The notes below the pieces were generated by a model. That model did no database searches and was not told where the DNA came from. It was given only the letters and a program-made list of their open reading frames with translations. A stretch of DNA of 64,000 nt from assembly GCA_016200325.1 (NCBI GenBank), contig JACQEZ010000016.1:1-64000 (forward strand), given 5' to 3'. Both the position numbers and the translations under genes were made by a program. Shown piece by piece: positions 1 to 8,880 of this stretch (the first letter of the stretch is position 1; each line of letters opens with the position of its first letter). The DNA comes from Candidatus Manganitrophaceae bacterium. GTDB lineage: Bacteria > Nitrospirota > Nitrospiria > SBBL01 > Manganitrophaceae.

Positions 1-222
1 GTCGGCGGTGACCACCAATTGGAAAGATTCAAACTCATTGCGAGCCGCTTTGAGCTGTGCGGAGGCTTGTTCGGGCTTCGAAGGGCTGTTCGGCCGGATC
101 TTCACGGTGGCATGATCTACCCACACCCCCATCGCGTCGGCCGTCCCGGTAAACGGGACCAGTGTTAATAAGAAGGCGATGGCACAGACCGACGCCTCAA
201 AGACGAACCTTCCCTTTCCCAT
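1..222 (-). CDS. Exported protein, N-terminal part only
   Basis: Partial gene running off the left edge; only the first 74 codons are visible. A strong ribosome site (GGGAGGTGG) sits just before ATG at 222. The product opens with a basic n-region and a hydrophobic signal segment ending near TADA, so it is exported. The mature part begins VWVDHATVKIRP and contains ARNEFESFQLVV. This resembles the N-terminal region of large secreted glycan-associated proteins with a DUF4091-type start, where a phrase like 'A.NE.E.FQ' is common. That assignment is inferred from a short stretch and is tentative. It is transcribed away from the PrpD-like gene's 3' end. Confidence 0.6.
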   Translation of the reverse strand, partial: MGKGRFVFEASVCAIAFLLTLVPFTGTADAMGVWVDHATVKIRPNSPSKPEQASAQLKAARNEFESFQLVVTAD

Positions 223-519
223 CCCACCTCCCGTACAAGATCTAGATCGAAGTCTCCTTTACCCGAAGGGCGCGACGCATCTCACTCAATGTCATCAGTC
301 AAAAACAGAAATCGCAGGTCAGCCATACGTCTTTGCTTCGGGTCAAGAGCGCGACAGGCTCTTGCTGAGCTGTCGGCTCGGTTGCTAAAAATAGCAGATG
401 TGATTTTTATAGCTATTGGGATTTGTCTTAGTTCGGAGGTGAAAAAGGCCCTAAAAGACCAAAAAGGCGGGAAATGTGAGATAAATAATGGATCATTTTA
501 CAATGATAAGTAAGCTGCG

Positions 520-1884
520 TTACACTTGAACCTTTGCAAGACGGCGGGTCAGCTCGACGACCTGAATTGATTCAAGATCGCGGACAGCGTCAACGATCTC
601 ACGGCGCAGCGCGGCGTCGGCATGTCCCTCACTGAGACGGTCGAACTTTCGCCCGACCGTCTCCCATCCCATGGGACGGGCATAGAAACCTTCGTAATCC
701 CGCTTTTCTCTGACGAGGCGCCGGCCGTCTCGCAGGAAGATTGTAATCCGGCACGGCATCTCGCGGGGAAAGCAGTCGCTGTACTCTTTTTTCGGCCGAA
801 CGATCACTTTGCGGAGGAGCGACTGGACATCGGCCCGCTCAATCCGGCCCGGCAGATACTGCTCCGGCATGACCTGGCCGTCTAAGAGTGCGACCGCCAC
901 CATATACTGCAAACTGTGATCGGCCTGCTCTTTGGTTTGGACGATCGTCTTGTCTCCTTCCTCTCCCCCGCCGATAATCTTATGCGCGACGTCGAAGATC
1001 TCAATCTCGATCCGCTCGATGTCGCTCGGGGAGAATTCGGTCTCCTCTTTGAGCTCCAAGATTCCCTCCAACGCCGACTGAGAATGAATCTCGGCGTTGA
1101 ATTTCTTGACGATGGTCCGGTTCACCCGCTCCAAATCTTCCCGCGACCAATCGATTTCGAACGGCCCGGCAATGCTCTCCATGAACCCTTTGTTCCCCTC
1201 GAAGACCTCCAGCGGTCCGGTGATCCCCCGCATGGCGAGGAAGGTCGCATGGGTGGCGCCGAAGGCGGTGTTGGGATAGGCGAGCCCCTTCCAATTCGAG
1301 AGCAGCCCGGTCCGGGTGACGCGAAGGGCATTGAAGGCGGTCCCGCTGATGGCGAGGGCATGGGCGGTTTTGTTCCGATCGAGGTCGAGCGCCCGGGCGA
1401 CCCCCGCCGCAACGGCGTACGCCCCTTGGGTCGTATGGTCAAACCCTTTGTCGCGGACCGGCGCCACATCGCTGAGCCGGCACTGGACCTGATAGGCGAC
1501 CGCCAGCGCGGTGAGCAGCTCGCGGCCGCTCCGATCGGCATATTCCGCCGCGGCGAGGACCGCGCCGAGGTTGTCGCTCGGATGGCAAGTCTCCCCTTTG
1601 GCGAGATAGCTGTCGTTGAAATCGAGGTAGCGAACCAACGCGCCGTTGTAAAACGCCGCCCGGTCGGGGGCCGTCCCTCCCCCGCCGATGCGCGTGCAGC
1701 GCTCGGTCCCGCCGAAATCGTCGAGCTGGTTCTGAATCACCCGGATCGGCTCCTCTCCGATTGCGCCGATGGCGCAGCCGAGGGCGTCGAGGATCCGGAT
1801 TTTTAACGACTGCAGCGCATCTTTGGAGAGCTGTTCATAAGAGGTGTCGCTGACAAATGAGGCAAGCTGTTCCACAACCGTCAT
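520..1884 (-). CDS. MmgE/PrpD family protein (2-methylcitrate dehydratase-like)
   Basis: 454-residue protein of the MmgE/PrpD family, which dehydrates 2-methylcitrate and related tricarboxylates or acts as an isomerase-like enzyme in the cytoplasm. The N-terminal helical half has the family pattern SLKIRILDALGCAIGA, then GALVRYLDFNDSYLA and CHPSDNLGAVLAAAEY. The C-terminal half carries the beta domain with RITIFLRDGRRL. Length matches the family (about 450). ATG at 1884 follows AAGGAAGG; an in-frame TTG twelve codons upstream lacks a good site and is less likely. No prpB or prpC genes lie nearby, so the methylcitrate cycle cannot be claimed and the substrate is unknown. Confidence 0.85.
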   Translation of the reverse strand: MTVVEQLASFVSDTSYEQLSKDALQSLKIRILDALGCAIGAIGEEPIRVIQNQLDDFGGTERCTRIGGGGTAPDRAAFYNGALVRYLDFNDSYLAKGETCHPSDNLGAVLAAAEYADRSGRELLTALAVAYQVQCRLSDVAPVRDKGFDHTTQGAYAVAAGVARALDLDRNKTAHALAISGTAFNALRVTRTGLLSNWKGLAYPNTAFGATHATFLAMRGITGPLEVFEGNKGFMESIAGPFEIDWSREDLERVNRTIVKKFNAEIHSQSALEGILELKEETEFSPSDIERIEIEIFDVAHKIIGGGEEGDKTIVQTKEQADHSLQYMVAVALLDGQVMPEQYLPGRIERADVQSLLRKVIVRPKKEYSDCFPREMPCRITIFLRDGRRLVREKRDYEGFYARPMGWETVGRKFDRLSEGHADAALRREIVDAVRDLESIQVVELTRRLAKVQV

Positions 1885-1961
1885 CGGGAACCTTCCTTCG
1901 CTTTGAAATGGATTGAACAATTGACTTTGCCGCCGTTCGACAGTAGACTCACCGCACGGTC

Positions 1962-2681
1962 ATGAAACCTATCGAACGGAGCGCTCGAAAATCGGTTTTC
2001 TTCTGGTCGGCCCTGGTTGTCGCCGCCGCCGGCCTCTATTTTCTTTGGCCGCGCCCCCCCTTATCAAACGTCCCGACCGGTCCACCGGCGGCGCAGCCGA
2101 GCCGGGTGGAGCAAAAATCGGAAGCGCCTGCTCCGCCGAAGGGGGCCCTTCCCGTTCGAGGGGCCGCCGCGGCGCCGGTGACGATCGAGGAGTTCTCCGA
2201 TTTTCAGTGTCCCTACTGCGCCCGGAGCGTCACGAACGTAAAACAAATTCTCGAAAAATATCCCGGAGAGGTCCGATGGATCTTTCGGCACTTTCCGGTT
2301 TTTTCGTCCCACCCGACCGCGCCGGCGATTCATCTCGTCGCGATCGCCGCCGGAGAGCAAGGACGCTTCTGGGAGATGCACGATCTTCTTTTCGCAAACC
2401 AAGACCGGGTCTCCCGAGACGATCTCTTCGGCTATGCGCGCCAGCTCCATCTCGACATGAAGCTGTTTGAAGAGACGCTGCGCGACCGGGACCTCCTCGT
2501 CCGGATCGAAACCGATTACAATGAGGCGGTCGACCGGGGGGTCCGCGCCACCCCGACCTTTTTTATCAACGGCCGGAAGGTCGAAGGGGCGATTCCCCTC
2601 CCCCTCTTCGAGCGGGAGGTCGAATCGGCTTTGGCCCGCGCAAAAGGGGCGGCCGCTCCGACCGCCCCCTCCGGCGGATAA
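1962..2681 (+). CDS. DsbA-like thioredoxin-fold disulfide oxidoreductase, membrane anchored
   Basis: 239 residues. One N-terminal hydrophobic segment (about residues 12-29) anchors or exports the protein, a proline/alanine-rich linker follows, then a DsbA/DSBA-like thioredoxin fold starting near residue 65. The active site is FSDFQCPYCARS, giving CPYC, with the helical insertion and the late cis-proline loop ATPTFFINGRKVEG. The family (Pfam Thioredoxin_4, BdbD-like) forms or shuffles disulfides in exported proteins, which fits the many cysteine-containing exported products in this window. It converges with the PfpI-family gene, with 7 bases between the two stops. A DsbB/VKOR partner is not visible. 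Confidence 0.85.
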   Translation: MKPIERSARKSVFFWSALVVAAAGLYFLWPRPPLSNVPTGPPAAQPSRVEQKSEAPAPPKGALPVRGAAAAPVTIEEFSDFQCPYCARSVTNVKQILEKYPGEVRWIFRHFPVFSSHPTAPAIHLVAIAAGEQGRFWEMHDLLFANQDRVSRDDLFGYARQLHLDMKLFEETLRDRDLLVRIETDYNEAVDRGVRATPTFFINGRKVEGAIPLPLFEREVESALARAKGAAAPTAPSGG

Positions 2682-2688
2682 CTTTATC

Positions 2689-3267
2689 TTATGCCGCGCG
2701 CAGGCGCCCCTGCTGCTTTCCCAGCTCCGAGAAGAGCTCGATCATTCCTGGGTTGAAAACCGGGATATCCTTCGGAGAGCGGCTGCTGACCCAATTGTTG
2801 TCCCGGACGAACGGCAGGTCCAACCAGCGACCTCCGGCATTTCGGATATCGTCTTGTAGCGTGTAGTAGCTCGTCATCGTCCGCCCTTGAACCAGCCCGG
2901 AGGAGACGAGCAGCCAGGGACCATGGCAGATGACGGAGATCGGCTTTCCCGCCGCTTCGACTCTCTTGATAAACTCCTGCGCCTTCGGCTCCATCCTCAA
3001 CAGATCGGCATTGAAGACCCCCCCCGGCAGATGAACGGCGTCGTAATCATCCGGGTTCGCCTGATCGAGCGTCTTATCGACCTTGAACCGATCGGCCTTT
3101 TCATCGTGGTTCATCCCCTGAATCTCTCCCGAATGCGGGGAGATGATCTGGGTGATCGCCCCGGCGTCATCCAACGCTTTCTTCGGCTCGGTCAGCTCGA
3201 CCTGCTCAAAGTCATCGGTTACCACGATGGCGACCCGCAATCCCTCCAGACTCTTATTATTTGCCAT
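2689..3267 (-). CDS. DJ-1/PfpI family protein (type 1 glutamine amidotransferase-like)
   Basis: 192 residues, full length for the PfpI/YhbO group. The nucleophile elbow ISVICHGPWLLV supplies the cysteine, followed by histidine. The acidic partner is in the family's early segment, and HLPGGVFNADLLR is the usual substrate-loop region. Members act as general stress proteins with glyoxalase or deglycase activity; some were originally described as intracellular proteases. ATG at 3267 follows GGAGGT by 7 bases. It lies just downstream of the dehydrogenase gene on the same strand (48 bases), so the two may be co-transcribed. Which activity it has cannot be told from sequence. Confidence 0.87.
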   Translation of the reverse strand: MANNKSLEGLRVAIVVTDDFEQVELTEPKKALDDAGAITQIISPHSGEIQGMNHDEKADRFKVDKTLDQANPDDYDAVHLPGGVFNADLLRMEPKAQEFIKRVEAAGKPISVICHGPWLLVSSGLVQGRTMTSYYTLQDDIRNAGGRWLDLPFVRDNNWVSSRSPKDIPVFNPGMIELFSELGKQQGRLRAA

Positions 3268-3315
3268 AAGAACGACCTCCGTCCATAAAAGCGTCTACCC
3301 TTCTCATTTGTTCTC

Positions 3316-4239
3316 CTAACTTCTTTTTGGGGCGCCGGTCTCAATTTGACCCGCCAGCTCTTCCATCAACCGAATCACCGCGGAGTAATCGTCCTCGGCC
3401 CCTTTCGCCCGCTCGGCGATGCAGAGCTGTTCGGCGACGGCGGTCGTCGGCATCGAGATGCCGCAGGCCGCCGCTTGATTGAGGATCAGCCTAAAATCTT
3501 TCTCCATCAACCGGATCGGAAAGGTCGCCGGGTACTCGCCGCGCCGCGCGTTCTCCAATTTCATCTTATGGCCCGGCGAAATCACCGCGGTCTCCTTGAG
3601 CACATCGATGAGCGCCTCCTTCTCCAATCCGCATTTCTCCCCCAGCGCCATCGCCTCGGCGACCGCTTGCATCCCGACCCCCAAAAGGGTGTTGACCACC
3701 AATTTCATCATCGACCCGCTGCCACTCTCTCCCATGTGGAAGTGCTTCTTCCCCAAGACGTCGAAAATCGGCCGGCAATATTCGTAGGTCTCAGCCGGTC
3801 CCCCGACCAAGATGACGAGACTTCCCTCTTCCGCCTGCGGGGTGCTCCCCGAAACGGCGGCATCGAGCAGCGGGCTCTCCTTCTCCCTGGCCGCCTCAAA
3901 CAGGCGCCGCGACGTCTTCGGGGAGACGGTGCTCATCTCGACGAAGATCGTTCCCGGCCGCGCCCCCGTGAGGGCCCCTTCCGGACCGTACATCACCGCT
4001 TCGACCGCCGCATCATCGGCGAGCGAGGAGAGGACCACCTCGGAGGCGGCGGCCAACTCCCGAGGACTCCCCGCCACGATCGCCCCCTTTTCTTCAAGCG
4101 GCCGGCTCTTCTCCCACGTTCGGTTGTACACTTTGAGTGGATACCCTGCGGCGATTAAGCGGGTGGCCATCGCCGTCCCCATTCGCCCTAAACCGATCAA
4201 TCCAAGCCGGTCTTTCATATCGATCTCATCGCCAGCCAT
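3316..4239 (-). CDS. NAD(P)-dependent beta-hydroxyacid dehydrogenase (3-hydroxyisobutyrate dehydrogenase/GLYR family)
   Basis: 307 residues. The N-terminal Rossmann fold starts GLIGLGRMGTAMATRL. The substrate motif DAAVSGSTPQAEEGSL lies near residue 125. The conserved helix has GSGSMMKLVVNTLLGVGMQAVAEAM, with the catalytic lysine in MKLVVN. The family reduces or oxidises short beta-hydroxy acids such as glyoxylate, succinic semialdehyde, tartronate semialdehyde or 3-hydroxyisobutyrate. AAGGAGGG precedes ATG at 4239. Its neighbour is the PfpI-like protein, which may point to reactive-aldehyde clearance, an inference from context only. The exact substrate is not resolvable. Confidence 0.87.
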   Translation of the reverse strand: MAGDEIDMKDRLGLIGLGRMGTAMATRLIAAGYPLKVYNRTWEKSRPLEEKGAIVAGSPRELAAASEVVLSSLADDAAVEAVMYGPEGALTGARPGTIFVEMSTVSPKTSRRLFEAAREKESPLLDAAVSGSTPQAEEGSLVILVGGPAETYEYCRPIFDVLGKKHFHMGESGSGSMMKLVVNTLLGVGMQAVAEAMALGEKCGLEKEALIDVLKETAVISPGHKMKLENARRGEYPATFPIRLMEKDFRLILNQAAACGISMPTTAVAEQLCIAERAKGAEDDYSAVIRLMEELAGQIETGAPKRS

Positions 4240-4688
4240 AATCCCTCCTTATATCGAGGCCGGCCGCAAATCCGACCGAGCCTCCTTCCGGGCTTCCTTC
4301 GGCACCATCCCCTTGAATTTACGTTAGTCCTTCTCCAATAGAATTGTCTATTTCCCACAAAGGGTTAGCCCATTGGAGGGGATCGATTTGGAAGAGCTCA
4401 TTGAATGAGACAGGGAATCGTGAGTGGATCCATTATTACACGTAGGATTGAGCATTTATTTTTATCAAAGTTGAATCCTTCTTCCTCTCTTTTTTTATTT
4501 ATCTCCTCCTTTGAATATGATATATTCGTTCCGTTCGGCAACCTGACTGCTGACCGCCGAGCGCCTCCGAGAGGCTCTATGACGAGCCCTTCCGATAAGG
4601 AAGGAGGGACTTTCAATGGTACTCAAGAGGGTGCCATTTGGATGGGTCAGAAACCCACCGGTATTCAATGGAAACAGGGGAGAAAAAA
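4240..4688. other. Intergenic region without a recognised gene
   Basis: About 450 bases between the divergent dehydrogenase and the small membrane-protein gene. The middle part is AT-rich with T-runs near 4483-4500 and a TATA-like patch near 4519-4527. Short open frames here have no ribosome site or family resemblance. The last 100 bases could be an untranslated leader of the small gene. Confidence 0.4.
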
Positions 4689-4880
4689 ATGGCTTCAAAT
4701 CAAAAATCAGGAACAGTCGTTGCCCCAGGCTTTGACCTTTTGTTTGAATTTATCAACAATTATGGATTGCCTCTTCTTATCCTAAGCGTCCTGGTGCTCC
4801 TTGTCTTCTTTATGTGGAACGTGACCACATTTATTCCAGGCTCTGTCTGGACGCTTCCCTCAGCACCTCCTGCGAAATAA
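4689..4880 (+). CDS. Small single-pass membrane protein
   Basis: 63-residue protein. ATG at 4689 is chosen because GGGGAG precedes it by about 7 bases; an upstream ATG at 4638 has no such site. The layout is a polar N-terminus (MASNQKSGTV), an amphipathic piece and one strong transmembrane helix (about residues 25-45, GLPLLILSVLVLLVFFMW), then a short proline-rich tail ending APPAK. No family recognised. It is followed by a strong hairpin terminator, supporting a discrete monocistronic gene. The lone helix is compatible with a small subunit of a membrane complex, but nothing nearby proves this. Confidence 0.6.
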   Translation: MASNQKSGTVVAPGFDLLFEFINNYGLPLLILSVLVLLVFFMWNVTTFIPGSVWTLPSAPPAK

Positions 4881-4927
4881 GAGGGACGGATAGCGCAACA
4901 TTCTTAGCAGCTGATGGATCTTTATTC

Positions 4928-4976
4928 GCCGGCTGGAAAGAGGGCTTTTGCCTTCTTTCCAGCCGGCCGCTTTTGA
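4928..4976 (+). terminator. Long hairpin intrinsic terminator
   Basis: Inverted repeat with outer arms GCCGGCTGGAAAG and CTTTCCAGCCGGC, nearly continuous to a TTTT loop (one G-T wobble). It is followed by CGCTTTTGAT. It lies 48 bases after the small membrane-protein stop and is the likely end of that transcript. Confidence 0.7.
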
Positions 4977-5418
4977 TCTCTTGGGCTGAATTAATTCCCC
5001 GATTTTATTGCTATTTTTTACCTCCGACGCATTCAATCCAGTTCAGAGTTCCTTCCTGAACTCCCAATTTGAAACCTGCTATTATCCTGAAAAGTACAAA
5101 TGGTATTCGTTCATTCTAACTGATGGCTTTATAGATTAAGTCCTTTCCTACACAGCCTTCTGAGATTTCTCCACATCCGTTCCGGCACAGTTGATTATTC
5201 TTAAAATGGCATCCGTTGGAACTCAGCATCGGGGCTCCAAAAACGTTGTTTGTATTAACCCATAAAGTGCTACTATTAAACCTACGGTGGAAACAATACG
5301 AATTTTTGCGGCATAACCGCTGCTTGCCCGTCTTGAAAGGAAAGTCGAAAGATGATTTCAGGGCCTCAGGACGATCAGGGTGCGAACCCTCTTCACAGCG
5401 AGGTACGACGGAGGTACG

Positions 5419-6087
5419 ATGTTGAAACCAATGCAGAGAACGCAGCACCTGATCCGCCGCGCATGCCTTGCGACGGCTTTGCTTGTGACGATGGCCGCCG
5501 TAAGTCAGTCGGTTCCCGCCGTGGGCGGAGGTCAAACGAAGTTCCAGCGCATTTCGACGCAGTACATCGCCGCATTGGGCGATCCGGGCGCGACCTCCGG
5601 AAGCAGCGCGCAATCGTGGGGTCTGTGGCCTCTGGATCCGGGCCCTCGGGGAGTTGAGCTGAACCGCTATGATCAATTGAAGGGCGCCGGTGGCGTCGCC
5701 CCGGCGCGGTGGAAATTCGACGGCAATGACTGGTGGCAGGAGGAACACGGCTTGATCATGGAGCAGCCGAACTTTCCGGTCCCTCCTGGCAAATACCGGG
5801 TCACGGGTAAACGCGAAGTGACGACTGTGCTGACCATTCATGCCGCCGACAAGAATGGTGAGAGCCGATGGGAGCTCGATAACGGCGCGACGCTCTTTGA
5901 CGTGACGCACCTGGCCTGCCGCTCCGCGCGCTATCGACCGGCGGCGGGTGAGGGCTCGTGTTCGCCGGTAAACGTGCAGAAAACTGCGTTTCCAGTGGCT
6001 CCAGGACGAGCGATGCCTCCGGTCGAGGGCTGCAAAAAGCAAGACTATGCGGTTCTCATCGTCATCGGTGTGGGTGTGGAAGACTGA
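5419..6087 (+). CDS. Exported protein of unknown function
   Basis: 222 residues. ATG at 5419 follows GACGGAGG; two earlier in-frame starts lack a site. A signal peptide (LATALLVTMAAVSQSVPA) is followed by a compact domain with many tryptophans (SWGLWPLDPGPRG, NDWWQEEHG). The C-terminal half has paired cysteines (CRSARY, CSPVN, GCKKQD), suggesting disulfides. I recognise the style (WPLDPGPRGV, then QDYAV.IVIGV) as a conserved hypothetical exported family but know no function. A longer opposite-strand open frame over the same bases lacks a signal, motif or good start and was rejected. Confidence 0.65.
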   Translation: MLKPMQRTQHLIRRACLATALLVTMAAVSQSVPAVGGGQTKFQRISTQYIAALGDPGATSGSSAQSWGLWPLDPGPRGVELNRYDQLKGAGGVAPARWKFDGNDWWQEEHGLIMEQPNFPVPPGKYRVTGKREVTTVLTIHAADKNGESRWELDNGATLFDVTHLACRSARYRPAAGEGSCSPVNVQKTAFPVAPGRAMPPVEGCKKQDYAVLIVIGVGVED

Positions 6088-6465
6088 TCGCTGGGGGTGC
6101 CGGCAAATGAGTCGCGTATCGGCCCCTGGCAACGACGCCTGTCATTTGGATCCAATACGTTCGGGATAATGGCTCCACTCATAGCATGCCTATACAGTAT
6201 TACTCGGCAAGTAGACCTGACCCTTTATCGGCGGTTCGAAGGGAGCTCTGAGGCTCATTCGGATTAAACGTCACGTCCGCTCATCAATCATTCCTCCTGA
6301 AAGCCTTATATCAGTCACTCCTGATCCGATCGACATTCAAGTTGAAATATTGTTTTTTATATTCTAAAATGGTATATATCATTAAAGAATTGTTATTTAG
6401 TCAATCCCAATTTAACTGTAGCCACTCCCCTGTTGAATTTTGTTTGTGCTGGATAAGGGCTTAAG
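6088..6465. other. AT-rich intergenic region
   Basis: About 380 bases. Around 6340-6415 it becomes strongly AT-rich (TTTTTTATATTCTAAAATGG, then TATATATCATTAAAG), in contrast to the GC-rich surroundings. It probably holds the promoter of the low-GC YD-repeat gene that follows. No gene is visible. Confidence 0.4.
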
Positions 6466-7284
6466 ATGATGGGAATCACTTCTGTTATGAAGCACGCCCT
6501 GATGATATTCATTTTCAGTCTCTTAGTCTTCCAGCCGGCGTTCGCTCAGGAGACTCCGGATAAGGAGAAGGAAAGGCTAATTGGACCTGTTCGTAGTGTG
6601 TCTATCATCGATTGTGAGAAAAACAAGGAAGGGTATTCTGACATATTAAATACAGCATATTACGATGTGAAAGGAAACATTATCGAGGCAGTAGGTTATG
6701 ATCAAAATGGCGTCGGAAGGACCACATTCGTCTATTCATATGACACTCAAGGAAGGCTAAAGGAAAAGATAAGTTATAGTAACGGCGCCGTTTATAGTAG
6801 AGAAGAATATGTTTATGATCATGGGGGTTTCGCCAAGAAAGAATATCGCTTTCAAGGTCACGTTCTAAAAACCAAAGAAATTTACAATTCCGATGGAAAT
6901 ATAATTGAAAAAATTTATTATGATGACGACGGTGTGTCTTCGAGCAAGGTTCTCTATATCAACAATAATGAAGGAAAAATTATTGAAATGAGGGTATTCG
7001 AGACAAACGACGCTGTCACAAGTAAGTGGCGCAACGTTTATGACGAAAAGGGAAACCTCACCGAAGATTTTTCCTATAGCGCGGACGGCTCTTTACTTGG
7101 GAAACATGTATACACCTACGATGACCACGGAAACTACTCCGGAATTTCCTCTTATCGGTCTGGCGTTCTGGCGGGTGAAACAATCTATAAGTATGAATAC
7201 GATGTCAATGGAAATTGGATTAAAAGGACAACGCTGGATATTGGACCCGTGTTCACCCTTTGTAGAAGCATTACTTATTTTTGA
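6466..7284 (+). CDS. Exported YD/RHS-like repeat protein
   Basis: 272 residues. A signal peptide (ALMIFIFSLLVFQPAFA) is followed by about eight copies of a roughly 20-25 residue beta-hairpin repeat with the pattern 'Y-D-x-x-G-x-I-x-x-x-x-x-Y', for example YDTQGRLKEKISY, YNSDGNIIEKIYYDDDG and YDEKGNLTEDFSY. Such repeats form beta-sheet ribbons in RHS/YD and MORN-variant proteins on the cell surface or in the periplasm. The C-terminus has no toxin domain. The gene is clearly richer in A/T than its neighbours, consistent with recent acquisition. The start could be 6466 or the methionine at 6487; both leave the signal intact. Confidence 0.7.
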   Translation: MMGITSVMKHALMIFIFSLLVFQPAFAQETPDKEKERLIGPVRSVSIIDCEKNKEGYSDILNTAYYDVKGNIIEAVGYDQNGVGRTTFVYSYDTQGRLKEKISYSNGAVYSREEYVYDHGGFAKKEYRFQGHVLKTKEIYNSDGNIIEKIYYDDDGVSSSKVLYINNNEGKIIEMRVFETNDAVTSKWRNVYDEKGNLTEDFSYSADGSLLGKHVYTYDDHGNYSGISSYRSGVLAGETIYKYEYDVNGNWIKRTTLDIGPVFTLCRSITYF

Positions 7285-7521
7285 ACATGATGTAGATTGA
7301 AAATCTTTCCGCCAGAATCGCCCGCTGGCTTTCCAGTGATCTTTATTTATCAGAAGACTTTTTCCACCACACCTTTTTCATCTGAAGTATGACATCTCTC
7401 CCATAGTTCCAATCATCTTTGGCTCTCAGCTCGGGGGTTGTACCGGGGGCGGCCTAAAAAAGCCGAAGAAAAGTTGTAATCATTTTTAATTTATTGACAC
7501 CGGCCATTACACGGATCGGCT

Positions 7522-7782
7522 TTATTCGAAGTCGGTAGAGACAATTCCCTTCTGAATGGCATAACGAATGAGCTGAGCAATGTTGCGAAGCGCAAGCTTG
7601 TTCATCACGTTGGCCCGATGGGTCTCCACCGTTTTAACTGCGACGCCTAACTTCTTAGCCACTTCCCGATTTTTATATCCTCTGGCCACCAGTTCAACCA
7701 CCTCTGTCTCTCGCTTTGTAAGGGCTCTCGGCTTGATTAGTAAAGGGGATTCTTCAACCAGGGTGCGCTTCTTTTTATTCAC
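7522..7782 (-). CDS. Stand-alone LuxR-type helix-turn-helix DNA-binding protein
   Basis: 86 residues, almost entirely a GerE/LuxR HTH: LTKRETEVVELVARGYKN, then KLGVAVKTVETHRANVMNKL with the recognition helix VKTVETHR. There is no receiver or sensor domain; a short basic N-terminus takes its place. The start is GTG at 7782, downstream of AGGAG. Such orphan output domains bind DNA without phospho-control or pair with a separate partner. It lies divergently from nothing obvious and may autoregulate. Its target is unknown. Confidence 0.8.
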   Translation of the reverse strand: MNKKKRTLVEESPLLIKPRALTKRETEVVELVARGYKNREVAKKLGVAVKTVETHRANVMNKLALRNIAQLIRYAIQKGIVSTDFE

Positions 7783-8051
7783 TTTAATGCATCTCCTATA
7801 AATAAGACCGCCGACTGCGAGAGAGCGGCTTTGGATCGCCTCTCATCTCTGAGCGGCACCTCCTGGATCATCACTACAGCCTCTCGCCTGTATACCACCG
7901 TATAGGGATAATACTAAATGAGTATCGTCCGGATGTTCAACACAATTCTTTCTGATTTGAAGCGGGAGAGGGGCGGCTAAAACTGACCGGGGAGGATAGG
8001 GTGGATGCGCGTTTCGTTCAGGGGGACCGCTCGGAGGGGTGATTGCCGACG

Positions 8052-8462
8052 CTAGATTTGCTCCTGATTGAATTCATTGTTTTCAATATTCAGTGCTTTC
8101 TCAATGTGATCGATATACTTCTGCAGTTTGGATTCCAGCTCGAATAAGAGGTAGAATTTTATGCCGACGAGATACTGAACGCCTTCTTGGATCGGCTCAA
8201 TCCAGGCCACCTCTCCCGGAACGGAGACAATTTCGGCTTCGTTTTGCGCCGTCGGGAGAGCCAGCTCAATGAGCAGCTGGTCTTCTTTTCGTAAAGCCGC
8301 ATGGGTATAGATGCCCATTCCCTTTATACCGAGGTCATGAACTCGGACGGGACGAGAAACGTCTTCACCTACCTTCGTGATCAGGGCAACCGTGGCTAAC
8401 GGCACCCGGATGCACTCCCTTTGGTCTTCTTGCATAGCGCTCCCACCCGTTGAACTCGCCAT
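8052..8462 (-). CDS. PilZ domain protein
   Basis: 136 residues. The PilZ domain begins at QRECIRVP, giving the arginine motif R-x-x-x-R. The second motif reads DLGIKGMG, so glycine replaces the usual serine of D/N-x-S-x-x-G. The C-terminal strand pair includes GEVAWIEP and GVQYLVGIKF, typical of the barrel. PilZ proteins bind cyclic di-GMP and alter motility, export or polysaccharide output. ATG at 8462 follows AAGGAG. It is one of three small PilZ proteins in the window and the one with the least canonical binding motif. Confidence 0.82.
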   Translation of the reverse strand: MASSTGGSAMQEDQRECIRVPLATVALITKVGEDVSRPVRVHDLGIKGMGIYTHAALRKEDQLLIELALPTAQNEAEIVSVPGEVAWIEPIQEGVQYLVGIKFYLLFELESKLQKYIDHIEKALNIENNEFNQEQI

Positions 8463-8650
8463 GGTTCCACTCCTTAGGCCTTACTCCGGAGTGGAACCTT
8501 ACCGGTTTATTATATCTTGATATTGGTTTTTTGGCGTCGGCATTGAGCTGGCAATAGATAAGGGAGCCACTGTGTAACATAGAAAAAGCCAAGGGTTTGA
8601 TCGCGCGCTCTCTTGACACGCCACGGGCAGGGAGCGATGCGGAACCCCGA

Positions 8651-8869
8651 TTATTTCTGGGAATGAGCGGGAGGTAATTCAGGGTTGGAGCCGGATCGGA
8701 TGATGTTTATCGCCATCGCAACCATGGAGCTGGCGTCGCTCAGCGTCGCCGGCACGATCAGCGTATTTCCTTCTTTCGCCAGGTTCCCGAATGGGTTGAT
8801 ATACTGCTCGGCAACCCGGAGCTGAACGGCCTGGTAGCCGCCGGCATGGCAAGAAACCCAGTGCGAGAG
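8651..8869 (-). pseudogene. Remnant of an SPFH/band-7 (paraslipin-type) gene, C-terminal end only
   Basis: Conceptual translation on the minus strand gives GYQAVQLRVAEQYINPFG followed by NLAKEGNTLIVPATLSDASS and MVAMAINII, then TAA at 8651. This matches the C-terminal part of stomatin/paraslipin proteins (AEQYV.AF..LAK..NTLIVP..LSD). The frame is closed upstream by TAG at 8870-8872 and has no start, so only about 70 codons survive. It sits directly behind the comM stop. The rest of the SPFH gene appears deleted or recombined away. Confidence 0.75.
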
Positions 8870-8880
8870 CTATCCGGCAT

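Noticed and set aside
916..1806. Plus-strand open frame of 296 codons
   Set aside because: Lies opposite the PrpD-like gene; its composition is the shadow of GC-rich third positions and it has no family resemblance.
5116..6132. Long minus-strand open frame (338 codons)
   Set aside because: Overlaps the plus-strand gene at 5419 that has a signal peptide and a good ribosome site; the minus frame has no motif or start context.
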